Origin: Streptosporangiaceae bacterium | Lineage (GTDB): Bacteria; Actinomycetota; Actinomycetes; Streptosporangiales; Streptosporangiaceae | DNA: 33,441 nucleotides | Direction of reading: 5' to 3' | NCBI GenBank assembly: GCA_025964695.1 | Contig: JAOPYK010000221.1 | Coordinates: 1 to 33,441, forward strand | Part shown: positions 1-7,435 of the stretch, in pieces | Position numbering within the stretch: the first letter of the stretch is position 1 | How the letters are laid out: every line of letters starts with the position of its first letter | Translations under genes and position numbers: made by a program | The notes under the pieces: model-generated | The model's input: only the letters and a program-made list of their open reading frames with translations | Databases searched by the model: none | What the model was told of the DNA's origin: nothing

Positions 1-65
1 GCCGGCAAGGCCGAGCGCGGAGCCGCGCCTGCGCCGGGTGGCCGGGCCGGCAAGGCCGAACGCGG
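1..65. repeat. In-frame 45-bp tandem repeat at the edge
   Basis: Bases 1-20 and 46-65 are near-identical (one difference, G/A). The 45-base period equals 15 codons. On the minus strand the repeat encodes Gly-Leu-Ala-Gly-containing units in the tail of the partial protein. More copies may lie outside the window. Confidence 0.6.
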
Positions 66-543
66 TACCCGGGGTCGCGGCACCCCCCGCGGCGACCCCG
101 GTGGCGCGCCCGTCGATGCCCTCCACCTCGAGCACCTGTTCCGCGTACTGGCAGCGTGGATCGCTGGGCAGCAGGTGACGTCGTACGTAGACGACCAGGG
201 TCGCCGTCTGGCCACGTACGTACTCCAGCGGCGCCGCCCGCAGCACGAGCACCTCGGCCGCGTCGAGATGAGCGTGCACCCGCTGCACCGCGGCCCCGGT
301 CAGCGCGCCGCCGATCCGCCGCCGTTGCGCGGCTTGGTGGGCGTGTGCCAGTTCGGTGTCGGCATCGGCCAGGAGGTGCGTGGCCTCGGCGGCCAGTCCC
401 TCGCGCAACCGCAAGGAGCCGGTGAGGGCGCGCAGCTCGCAGATCCGGGCCAGCGACTCCTCGCGCCAGGAGGAGGTGAAATTCACCGGACGGAAGTCGG
501 CCGCCGCGTCCGCCCGGTTCGGCTCGCTCTTCCCATTCGTCAC
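1..543 (-). CDS. Hypothetical protein, C-terminus beyond the left edge
   Basis: An open leftward frame of 181 codons starts at GTG 543 and runs off the window. An alternative in-frame GTG lies at 558, and neither start has a convincing ribosome site. Third positions are strongly G/C, so the frame looks genuinely coding, and the rightward frames here are its shadows. The visible protein is soluble: an acidic/Ala-rich helical segment (about residues 25-90), then a region rich in Val, Leu and Arg, then a low-complexity Gly/Ala/Arg tail that begins a 15-residue repeat at the edge. I do not recognise a family and see no catalytic motif. It points the same way as the MATE gene but is separated by 179 bases, so an operon with it is not evident. 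Confidence 0.6.
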   Translation of the reverse strand, partial: MTNGKSEPNRADAAADFRPVNFTSSWREESLARICELRALTGSLRLREGLAAEATHLLADADTELAHAHQAAQRRRIGGALTGAAVQRVHAHLDAAEVLVLRAAPLEYVRGQTATLVVYVRRHLLPSDPRCQYAEQVLEVEGIDGRATGVAAGGAATPGTAFGLAGPATRRRRGSALGLAG

Positions 544-722
544 GCTCCGAGGTTCCACCGGTACGGGACGCGTGGCCAGGGAGAAAGACAGGCTGTCAGC
601 TTCCGGCCAAGGGTGTAACGCTCAGGCGATCATCGGCACGCCGCAGGACTCGCCCGCGGGAGTACACCCCGGAGTTGCAGGTCGGACTCTGCGACGAGAT
701 CGTCGTACCGACAGGCGTGGGT
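544..722. other. Intergenic, nothing recognised
   Basis: This gap separates the 3' end of the MATE gene from the start of the partial leftward gene. I see no clear hairpin, promoter or open frame with coding character. Confidence 0.4.
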
Positions 723-2057
723 TCAGCTATGCGCTCCCGCTACCCGATCAGCCCCGGTGACCAGCCACTTGCCGCTGCTAACTCGTACGCCGAGGGTGAC
801 CAGCCGAGCAGTCATCCACAGGCCGATGGACAGCCAGAGTGCGATCAGGCCACCGCCGAGCCCGTACGCCAGCCAGGCGGCGGGCAGAAAGACCACCATG
901 GTGGCGATCCCCGCCAGCGCCAGATAGCGCATGTCCCCGGCGCCGATCAGCACCCCGTCGAGGACGAAGACCACTCCGGCGATCGGCTGCATCGCCGCGA
1001 TGAGGATCAGACTGCTCAGCAGCAGATTCCGTACGGCCGGATCGTGGGTGAACGGATCCGGCAGCCACGGCCGAGTGCTCAGGATCACCAGCCCGAGGGC
1101 GACGCCGCCGCCTATTCCCCACACCACCATCCGCCGGGTCGCGCCTCGGGCACCGCGGATGTCCGAGGCACCCAGATAGCGTCCGGTGATCGCCTGGCCG
1201 GCGATGGCGATCGCGTCGAGCGCGTATGCCAGAAAGAGCCAGATGCGTGAGCCGACACCGTACGCCGCCAGCTCGGATGTGCCCTGATGGGCCGCCACCG
1301 CCGTCGCCGCGACAAGGACGGCCTGCAGCGTCACGGTGCGGATGATCAGCGCGAGCCCGGCCGTCGCCGCCGCCCGTACCCCTTCGGCATCAGGCCAGAG
1401 GGAAGCGCCGCGCCGGTGGGAGCCGTTCAGCACCACGCCGACGTAGACGGCGCCACCGGCGGTCTGCGCGATGACGGTGCCCCAGGCCGAGCCCGCGATG
1501 CCCCAGCCGAAGCCCAGGACGAAGAGCGCGTTCAGGGCAAGGTTCAGGGTGAACGAGCCGACGGAGACAAAGAGGGGGGTACGGGTGTCCTGCATGCCGC
1601 GCAGCGTCCCGGTGCCGGCCAGCACGACGAGCATCCCGGGGATGCCGAACAGGCTGATGCGCAGGTACGTCTCGGCGGCCGGCGTCACCGTGGCGGATGC
1701 GCCGAAGGCGTCCACGATCCACGGGGTGAGCGGCAGGCCGAGCACGATGAGCCCCGCGGCGATCGCCAGGGCCAGCCAGATGCCGTCGATGCCCTGGCGG
1801 ACCGCGTCCTTGAGATGTCCCGCGCCCATCTGCCGGGCGACCGCGGCGGTCGTGCCGTAGGCCAGGAAGACGCAGATTCCGACGATCGTGGTGAGCGCCT
1901 GGCCGGCGACGCTGAGTCCGGCCTGCGGGGTGGTGCCCAGATGGCCGACGATCGCCGAGTCGGCGAGCAGGAAGAGCGGTTCGGCGACGAGAGCGCCGAA
2001 GGCCGGGACCGCCAGGCGCAGGATCTCCCGATCGTGCGGGTGCCTGAAGATCGCCAT
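723..2057 (-). CDS. MATE-family multidrug/toxin efflux transporter (DinF-like)
   Basis: A 444-residue integral membrane protein, the usual MATE length, with about twelve hydrophobic helices in two repeated bundles. The N-terminal part (LADSAIVGHLGT, AGLSVAGQ, TTAAVARQMGAG, residues about 31-80) matches the conserved first repeat of Na+/H+-coupled MATE exporters of the DinF branch. It should export cationic or amphipathic toxins across the cytoplasmic membrane; the substrate cannot be read from sequence. The ATG at 2057 has no strong Shine-Dalgarno. Longer upstream readings lack coding character. The strong hairpin at 2161-2190 separates it from the protease gene upstream, so it is probably transcribed alone. 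Confidence 0.9.
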   Translation of the reverse strand: MAIFRHPHDREILRLAVPAFGALVAEPLFLLADSAIVGHLGTTPQAGLSVAGQALTTIVGICVFLAYGTTAAVARQMGAGHLKDAVRQGIDGIWLALAIAAGLIVLGLPLTPWIVDAFGASATVTPAAETYLRISLFGIPGMLVVLAGTGTLRGMQDTRTPLFVSVGSFTLNLALNALFVLGFGWGIAGSAWGTVIAQTAGGAVYVGVVLNGSHRRGASLWPDAEGVRAAATAGLALIIRTVTLQAVLVAATAVAAHQGTSELAAYGVGSRIWLFLAYALDAIAIAGQAITGRYLGASDIRGARGATRRMVVWGIGGGVALGLVILSTRPWLPDPFTHDPAVRNLLLSSLILIAAMQPIAGVVFVLDGVLIGAGDMRYLALAGIATMVVFLPAAWLAYGLGGGLIALWLSIGLWMTARLVTLGVRVSSGKWLVTGADRVAGAHS

Positions 2058-2160
2058 AACGGTCGCTCACGTTAGCAGCCGGACGTGCTTCCAACCCGTA
2101 TTCAGGACGCCGCGCGAATGCGGAAAGGGCACGCGTCCCCACGCTGATCGCCCGAAGGCG

Positions 2161-2190
2161 GAGCCCCCGGCCGGGTTCGGCCGGGGGCTC
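2161..2190 (-). terminator. Strong hairpin terminator after the subtilase gene
   Basis: A perfect 12-bp stem (GAGCCCCCGGCC paired with GGCCGGGGGCTC) closes a 6-base loop. It lies 60 bases past the stop of the leftward protease gene and upstream of the MATE start. There is no long U tract, which is usual for high-GC actinomycete terminators. Confidence 0.75.
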
Positions 2191-2250
2191 GGCTGGTCTA
2201 GCGGGTAGGGGCACGGGGGGAGCCCGCGCCGTGTTTTCAGGGGGTGGGGA

Positions 2251-3975
2251 TCAATGCTGTACGGCGCGTAGCGCGTCGACGATGCCGTCGCCGTAGAAGC
2301 CGTTGTTCTTCGTGGGGCCTTCGCAGGTGTGGGTGGCGGTGACCGTCTTGTAGGTGCCGTCGGTCTGGAGGACCTGGCGGGTGTAGGTGTAGGCGGGAGG
2401 GGTCGGGCAAGCGTGATCGGTCGCCGTGCCGCGGAGGATCGCCTCGGTCACGTTCGGATCAAGGGTCAGGCCTCCATGGCCGTCGCTGTGACCGTACTTG
2501 CTGATGATCAGTGCGGCGACGCCGACCGCGTGCGGTGAGGCCATCGAGGTGCCCTGGAGGTACTGGTAGTAGGCGCATACGGTGCCGCGGCAGTCCCGGA
2601 CGACGGCAGGGGTGTTGGGGGTGCCGTCCGGGTTGAGCGCTCCGCTCGCCCGGGCCAGAGCCTCGGGGTAGGCCGCGAGCACGGCGTGGGTCACGTCGCG
2701 CTTGTTGTCGGTGGTGTCATAGACGTCGCCACCGGGTGCCGACACGTCGACGTAGTGGTAGCCGTAGTCGGAGTAGTAGGACTTACGGGTGCTGATGCCG
2801 GTCGCGCTCACCGAGATGACGTGCTTGCCCTCGCTCGGCATGGAGATACAGCTCGGCGGGATCGTGCGGTGGTAGGGCGCCTCGCCGACCACGTCCGCGA
2901 AGTCGGGGCTGGAGCCGTCGGAGATCGTCTTGGTGTAGTCGGTGGCTCCGTTGCCCGCCGCGGAGATCAGGGTGACTCCGTGGTTGTGGGCATAGTCCAG
3001 AGCACGCTGGGTGGCCGCGATGATCGTACGCTGCTCGGCCTGGTTCTCCGGTGAGTCCGCCGGGTTGTTCGCGCAGTTGAACAGCCACGGGTCGATGTAG
3101 TAGCTCATGTTGACCACGTCGATGCCGTGGTCACCCGCGTAGGTCAGCGCGTCGACCGAGGGCTGCAGGAAGAAGTAGCCCGAGTCCTGGCCCGCCCGCA
3201 GGTTGACCAGGGTGACCTTCGGCGCGACACCCGCCATGCCCAGCCCGTTGATCGGCGAAGCGATGGTCGACGCGACGTGGGTGCCGTGCTCGTTCTCGTC
3301 GACGGTCGCCGGATCGTTGCAGGAGTGGTCCGGCTCGGCCGCGCACGGCCCGTCGATCTCCATGCCGTTGGCGTCGACCGGGATGTCCACGGTGAAGTTG
3401 CGGCTCAGCTTGCGGTCGAAGTTCGGAGCGATGTCGGGGTGCGAGGCGTCGATCCCGGTGTCCATGATCCCGACGAGCACCCGCCGGTCGCCCTGCTCCA
3501 CCTTGTACGACCCGTCGGCGGTCGCGTGGATCTGTTGCATGTCCCACTGGCGGCCGGCCAGCGGCTCGCCCTTGACTTGACCGCGCGCCGGCAGCGCCGA
3601 GCCACCGTCACGGCCTTCCTTCTCCACGGCGTTGCGCGTGACGTTCCCGGAGGCGCGGAGCGTCTTGGGCGCCTCGCCGATCACCCTGTTGTGGGCGACC
3701 CCCTCGATGCCGGCCTGTTGCCGCGCCGCCGTTGCGAAGACGGCGTTGGTGGTCCGTACGGTGGCCAGGCCGACCTGGGTGTTCTCGCGGACGATCACGC
3801 CGCCTGCGGCCTTGACCGCATTGTGAGCCGCGGTGAGTGAGCTGCCCTCCTTGTAGAGGACGACGTACTCGGTCTCCTGACCGGGTTTCGACAGGGAACC
3901 GGGGCCCGCCTGGGCGGGGACCGTGAGAGCCGCCAGGACGGCGGCGACCGTTGCCATGATGATGGCACGGCGCAT
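2251..3975 (-). CDS. Secreted S8 (subtilisin-family) serine protease
   Basis: About 574 residues from ATG 3975, which has an excellent AAGGAGGTG ribosome site; the frame stays open further upstream but without coding character. Residues 1-23 form a Sec signal peptide (MRRA, hydrophobic core, AQA cleavage site). An inhibitor-I9-like propeptide follows at about 36-100. The catalytic triad is clear: Asp about 172 (MDTGIDASHPD), His about 230 (NEHGTHVAS) and Ser about 477 (GTSMASPHAVG), with the oxyanion Asn about 342 (SAAGNG). Four Cys in the catalytic domain may form disulfides. An insertion at about 420-470 and a C-terminal extension ending at GFYGDGIVDALRAVQH surround the Ser region. It probably acts as an extracellular nutrient-scavenging protease. 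It is monocistronic, ending at the hairpin downstream. Confidence 0.93.
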   Translation of the reverse strand: MRRAIIMATVAAVLAALTVPAQAGPGSLSKPGQETEYVVLYKEGSSLTAAHNAVKAAGGVIVRENTQVGLATVRTTNAVFATAARQQAGIEGVAHNRVIGEAPKTLRASGNVTRNAVEKEGRDGGSALPARGQVKGEPLAGRQWDMQQIHATADGSYKVEQGDRRVLVGIMDTGIDASHPDIAPNFDRKLSRNFTVDIPVDANGMEIDGPCAAEPDHSCNDPATVDENEHGTHVASTIASPINGLGMAGVAPKVTLVNLRAGQDSGYFFLQPSVDALTYAGDHGIDVVNMSYYIDPWLFNCANNPADSPENQAEQRTIIAATQRALDYAHNHGVTLISAAGNGATDYTKTISDGSSPDFADVVGEAPYHRTIPPSCISMPSEGKHVISVSATGISTRKSYYSDYGYHYVDVSAPGGDVYDTTDNKRDVTHAVLAAYPEALARASGALNPDGTPNTPAVVRDCRGTVCAYYQYLQGTSMASPHAVGVAALIISKYGHSDGHGGLTLDPNVTEAILRGTATDHACPTPPAYTYTRQVLQTDGTYKTVTATHTCEGPTKNNGFYGDGIVDALRAVQH

Positions 3976-4419
3976 TGCGCACCTCCTTGGATGAAGAGGC
4001 TGCTGCCTGCTTCGTGGTGACTTAAGAGGCGAGCGTGACATACGTCCCACTCGGTGGTGGGGGATCTGCCCTCGTTGCCCCGCGATTTCCCCTGCACGGC
4101 CGGATTCGGTCACCCTGCCGGCGTCCGGCGCAGTGGCCCACCGACGCGGTTCGATGGTCGCATTGTCGGGGTGTGCGATCGGTCTTTCTAGCAGAACAGA
4201 GGATGCCGGGGACGAGGTGACGCGGCGAAAATGTGACGGTTGACGTCGCGGAGAATCGACCTCGCCGCCGGAAGGGACTCGCGGGACCGCTCAGGGGCCG
4301 TTGCGCTGCGCGCCTTCATCTGGGCCGAGCACGCGCTTCCCTATCTGATTTCACCCGCACCGCTTCATGCCCAGCCTGAGCGCCCCGTTGCCACCTGACC
4401 TGTGGAAATGACGCTCTCA
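3976..4419. other. 444-base intergenic region upstream of the protease
   Basis: This stretch must hold the leftward promoter of the protease gene and the end of the methyltransferase transcript. I see no gene with coding bias, no strong hairpin and no promoter I would defend. The only clear signal is the protease ribosome site just upstream of 3975. Confidence 0.4.
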
Positions 4420-5232
4420 TCAGGGCTTTCGCCCAATGGCAGCGTATTGATCCACCTCGGGAGCGACACCGAGGTCGATGCTGTCGGGCCGCCACCGCGT
4501 GGTCATGACCAGACCGGGCTCCACCAGTTCGAGGCCGTCGAAGAAACGCGCGATCTCTTCGGGACTGCGGGGGATGAGCGGGGGTTTGCCGACCCGGTTC
4601 CACTGCCGTGCGCCCTCGTCCATCGTCTCGCTGTGGACCGCGTGCGCGATGGCCAGATAGCTGCCGGAGGGTATGGCCTCCATCAGCCGGCGTACGATCG
4701 CCTGTGCCTTCTCGGTGTCGCCGATGTGGTGCAGGATCGCGATCAGCATGATCGCGATTGGCCGGCTGGAGTCCAGGGCGGCCGCCGCCTCGTGCAGGAT
4801 CGTGTCCGGGTCGTGCAGGTCGGCTTCGATGTAGTGAGTGACGCCGGGCGGGGTGCTGGTGAGCAGGGCCTCGGCGTGAACCAGCACAAGGGGGTCGTTG
4901 TCGACGTAGAGGATCCGCGACTCCGGGGCGATCGCCTGGGCGACCTCGTGGGTGTTGTTGAAGGTGGGCAGGCCGGTGCCGATGTCGAGGAACTGCCGGA
5001 TTCCGGACTCGCCGGCCAGATAGCGGACGGCGCGGACGAGAAACGCCCGGGAGGCGCGGGCGAGCTGCATCACGTCCGGGTTGGCCTCGGCAATGCGATC
5101 GCCGGCCTCACGGTCGACGGGGTAGTTGTCCTTGCCACCCAGAAAGTAGTTCCAGACCCGGGCCGTGTGCGGCACTCCGGTGTCGAGTTCGCGGTGCCGC
5201 TTGGGGCCGGGCGTGGGAGGGCTGCCGGTCAC
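4420..5232 (-). CDS. DUF574-type S-adenosylmethionine-dependent methyltransferase
   Basis: A 270-residue protein starting at GTG 5232 with GGAGAG at 5240-5245 and a 7-base spacer. It matches the Methyltransf_19 (DUF574) family of actinomycetes. The N-terminus VPHTARVWNYFLGGKDNYPVDREAG (about 20-43) is diagnostic. The SAM-binding motif is LDIGTGLPTFNNTHEVAQ (about 82-99), followed by YVDNDPLVLVHA and a late motif AIMLIAILHHIGD. The family is numerous in filamentous actinomycetes and mostly of unknown substrate, and several members are linked to regulation or natural products. It stands alone on its strand. No substrate can be assigned. Confidence 0.9.
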   Translation of the reverse strand: MTGSPPTPGPKRHRELDTGVPHTARVWNYFLGGKDNYPVDREAGDRIAEANPDVMQLARASRAFLVRAVRYLAGESGIRQFLDIGTGLPTFNNTHEVAQAIAPESRILYVDNDPLVLVHAEALLTSTPPGVTHYIEADLHDPDTILHEAAAALDSSRPIAIMLIAILHHIGDTEKAQAIVRRLMEAIPSGSYLAIAHAVHSETMDEGARQWNRVGKPPLIPRSPEEIARFFDGLELVEPGLVMTTRWRPDSIDLGVAPEVDQYAAIGRKP

Positions 5233-5355
5233 GGGTGATCTCTCCGGTCTACACTGCGATCTTGGGGGATATGACGATCGTAGTCTGCCCCGCCCCTCCC
5301 GACCCCGCGCGACGTCCAGATCAGCCGGCTGGGATCGAGGCTGCGGGGCCGGTGG

Positions 5356-5481
5356 TCAGGATCGGTCGGTGTCGGTGTCTGGGAGCCAGGGGCCGTGGAA
5401 GCCGGACGGCACGCCGCGTGGCAGGTCGACCGTGGCGACGGGGCCGGCGTTGAGGTAGCCGGGGTGGCTCGTTGGTTCCGT
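5356..5481 (-). pseudogene. Short coding-like stretch lacking a start codon, divergent from hxlR-like gene
   Basis: About 41 codons ending at a TGA (5356-5358) read LTEPTSHPGYLNAGPVATV and onward to DTDTDRS. Third positions are almost all G/C, as in real genes here. The bias stops abruptly at ACG 5479-5481, where a start would be expected. No ATG, GTG or TTG lies in the biased part; the nearest in-frame ATG (5559) is reached only through codons without bias. It could be the remnant of the gene normally divergent from an HxlR regulator, or a tiny gene using a non-standard start. I do not recognise the product. Confidence 0.35.
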
Positions 5482-5526
5482 AAGATAAGAGAGTTCCTGC
5501 CAGTGGGATGGTTCCGAAAGAGAACC
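5474..5526. promoter_or_regulatory. Repeated GGTTCCG elements, possible HxlR operator
   Basis: GGTTCCGTAAG (5474-5484) and GGTTCCGAAAG (5510-5520) are direct copies 36 bp apart. The second is also part of an inverted repeat GGTTC-N7-GAACC (5510-5526). They lie 75-125 bases upstream of the HxlR start, where autoregulatory sites are usual. Binding is inferred from position only. Confidence 0.4.
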
Positions 5527-5599
5527 GCTCCTGTCCTGGGACGACCACCAAGACGGCACAAGAACGCACTTTTTCTTCCTCGGTCACCTGGAGATAACC

Positions 5600-5980
5600 A
5601 TGGGCGCCCCCGACTCCTTCGAGCGCACTCCGGCAGCCTGCCGCGCCCGCGACATCCTCGACCGGGTGGGCGACAAGTGGTCGCTGTATGTGATCTCCAG
5701 GCTCGGCGGGGGCACCAAGCGGTTCACCGAGCTCAAACGCGAGATCGACGGAATCAGCCAACGCATGCTGACGGTCACCCTGCGGGGGCTGGAGCGCGAC
5801 GGCATCATCTCCAGGACCATGTATCCCGTCATGCCGCCCCGCGTGGACTACACGCTCACGGCCATGGGCCACACCCTGCTCGATGCCGTCAGCACCTTCG
5901 TCAGCTGGGCCGATGACCACGTCGACGAGATCGACGCCGCCCGCACAGTGTATGACCGCCTCAAGAGAGCCGAGGCGTGA
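5600..5980 (+). CDS. HxlR-family winged-helix transcriptional regulator
   Basis: A 126-residue protein with a TGGAG ribosome site six bases before ATG 5600. The HxlR pattern is complete: an N-terminal Cys in TPAACRARDILDRVGDKWSLYVI (Cys about 13), then the helix-turn-helix FTELKREIDGISQRMLTVTLRGLERDGIISR (about 41-71), then the wing MYPVMPPRVDYTLTAMG. Family members are small dimeric regulators that often sense aldehydes, quinones or oxidants through the N-terminal Cys and control a divergent redox gene. Here the divergent position holds only the startless remnant at 5356-5481 and the methyltransferase beyond it, so its target is unclear. Confidence 0.93.
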   Translation: MGAPDSFERTPAACRARDILDRVGDKWSLYVISRLGGGTKRFTELKREIDGISQRMLTVTLRGLERDGIISRTMYPVMPPRVDYTLTAMGHTLLDAVSTFVSWADDHVDEIDAARTVYDRLKRAEA

Positions 5981-6058
5981 CGAATCCCTCCCCGCACCGC
6001 TCCGTGCCGCGGTCGTGTCGTCGGCCGCGACGTCGTGGGGGCATCCGTTTCGCGGCGT

Positions 6059-6739
6059 TCAGCGACCGGTCTCGAACACCTCGGGGTGGTGGCTGAGCTC
6101 GATGCGCGTCCGGCGGATGTGCAGGGCGAGGATCTGCTCGGCCGAAGCCTGGTCACCCCGGCGGACCGCGTCGATGAGCAGCCGGTGTTCGGCGTTGATC
6201 ACCCACTGGCCCTTCCGGCCCGTGAGGACGGTGAACGCCCGCCGGTAGTGCTGCGTGGTGTCCCACAGCCGTGCGACGATCCCTTCGAGTTCGGCCACGT
6301 CGTTCCCCTGGTAGGTCACCCAGTGGAGCCGGCGATCGAGAACGAGGAACCGCTCGACGTCGTCGGTCGCCTCGATCTCGTCCTGGATGCGGTCGAGCTC
6401 GTCGAAGTCATCCTCGGTCAGCCGGGGCACGCTCTCGGCCAGCAGGAGCGGCTCGAGCCGCTCGCGCACCTTGTAGGAGACCTCGCAGTCACGGAGATCC
6501 ATGCGGGAGACCCACGCGCCCAGGTTCGACTTCATGACGACGAGGCCGGCCGACTGGAGGATGCGAAGTGCCTCGCGAACGGGCAGGCGGCTGGAGTCGA
6601 GTTCCTCGGCGACGTCGTCCTGGATGATGCGGGCGCCCGGAGCAAGCTCTCCGGAGAGGATTCTTTCGCGGAGCTGGTCGGCGATCCGCTGGCTCGCGGT
6701 GAGTGCCGTGGGTCGCCGGCTACGGGGTGGCACACGCAC
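6059..6739 (-). CDS. GntR-family (FadR/FCD) transcriptional regulator
   Basis: A 226-residue protein with an N-terminal winged helix (SQRIADQLRERILSGELAPGARI, then VAEELDSSRLPVREALRILQSAGLV, about 16-69) and an all-helical FCD effector domain (about 85-220) with the metal-site pattern DRRLH, H in EHRLL and H in LALHIRR. The first GTG (6739) sits directly on GAGAG; a GTG two codons later (6733) is better spaced from GAGAGG and may be the true start. It lies 18 bases downstream of the VOC gene on the same strand. FCD regulators usually repress genes for organic-acid catabolism and are released by the substrate. The palindromes at 7293-7304 and 7380-7391 are its likely operators, making it the repressor of the VOC-gntR and E1-E2 transcripts. 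Confidence 0.92.
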   Translation of the reverse strand: MRVPPRSRRPTALTASQRIADQLRERILSGELAPGARIIQDDVAEELDSSRLPVREALRILQSAGLVVMKSNLGAWVSRMDLRDCEVSYKVRERLEPLLLAESVPRLTEDDFDELDRIQDEIEATDDVERFLVLDRRLHWVTYQGNDVAELEGIVARLWDTTQHYRRAFTVLTGRKGQWVINAEHRLLIDAVRRGDQASAEQILALHIRRTRIELSHHPEVFETGR

Positions 6740-6757
6740 CTCTCGACACGGGTTCGG

Positions 6758-7276
6758 TCATGCCGACGTCGTCACGGAGTCACGGTCGAACGCCTTGCCA
6801 TGGGGGTATGAGACCAGCTCGAACTGCATTCCCCACGGTGCGAGGAAGTATACCCAGCGCTGGCCGAAGCTCGGCCCGCTGCTGGAGGTGGGGTCACTCA
6901 GCACGGTGATGCCGTGTTCGCGCAGGTAGGTGACGGCGGTGTCGAGGTCCTCGACGTACAAGGCGACGTGGTGACCGCCGACATCGCTGTTGCGCGGCTG
7001 GGTCTCGTTGCGATCCGCCGCCTCGTACTCGAACACCTCGAAGATCGCGGCGCCGCCGAGCCGGAAGAAGTGCAACTCCCGCATCACGGTTCCGGGGTCG
7101 ACGTTCAGATGGTCCTTCATCCACGTGCCCGAGTCCTGGTACGGGCCGAGGGTGTACATGTACTCGCACCCCAGGATGTCGACGAGGAACGCGCGCGCCT
7201 GCTCGAGATCGGGGACGGTGAAACCGAAGTGATCCACCCTTGTCAAGCCGGGGATGGGGCCGTCCGTTGCCGCCAC
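6758..7276 (-). CDS. VOC-superfamily (glyoxalase/dioxygenase-fold) protein
   Basis: A 172-residue protein starting at GTG 7276, chosen because GGAGGT (7283-7288) sits six bases ahead and homology begins here. It has two beta-alpha-beta-beta-beta modules: LTRVDHFGFTVPDLEQARAFL (His16) and VGGHHVALYVEDLDTAVTYL, closing with GMQFELVSYP. The His and Glu positions match the usual VOC metal site (His/Glu pairs), so it is probably a metal-dependent lyase, isomerase or epimerase. Its single-domain length argues against a classic two-domain extradiol dioxygenase. First gene of a VOC-gntR pair, divergent from the E1-E2 operon. The substrate is unknown, but it is presumably a step in the same catabolism. 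Confidence 0.88.
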   Translation of the reverse strand: MAATDGPIPGLTRVDHFGFTVPDLEQARAFLVDILGCEYMYTLGPYQDSGTWMKDHLNVDPGTVMRELHFFRLGGAAIFEVFEYEAADRNETQPRNSDVGGHHVALYVEDLDTAVTYLREHGITVLSDPTSSSGPSFGQRWVYFLAPWGMQFELVSYPHGKAFDRDSVTTSA

Positions 7277-7292
7277 TGGCTTACCTCCAGTC

Positions 7293-7304
7293 ATTGGATC
7301 CATT
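7293..7304. promoter_or_regulatory. Operator-like palindrome, VOC-proximal
   Basis: ATTGGATCCATT, with a perfect TGGATCCA core, lies just upstream of the VOC ribosome site. It also overlaps a longer inverted repeat, TTGGAT-N7-ATCCAA. From memory, the VanR-type GntR operator ATTGGATCCAAT is almost the same. It is a likely binding site for the neighbouring GntR regulator. Confidence 0.6.
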
Positions 7305-7379
7305 TCATCCAACATCGTCGCGGTTGAATCTCGAACTTGCAAGGCCGGACCTGGGATCGAGGGAGGATCGGGGGTTCTC

Positions 7380-7391
7380 AATGGATCCATT
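7380..7391. promoter_or_regulatory. Operator-like perfect palindrome upstream of E1
   Basis: AATGGATCCATT is a perfect 12-bp palindrome that ends 44 bases before the E1 start codon. It shares TGGATCCA with the element at 7293-7304. The pair flanks the divergent promoter region, as expected for repression of both transcripts. Confidence 0.6.
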
Positions 7392-7435
7392 GTGTGGCAT
7401 GCTGCGGTCAACGAGTCAGGATGAGGAGTCACGAC

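Noticed and set aside
3976-4113. 46-residue N-terminal extension of the subtilase
   Set aside because: It would precede a perfect signal peptide. ATG 3975 has an AAGGAGGTG site, and the extension lacks coding character.
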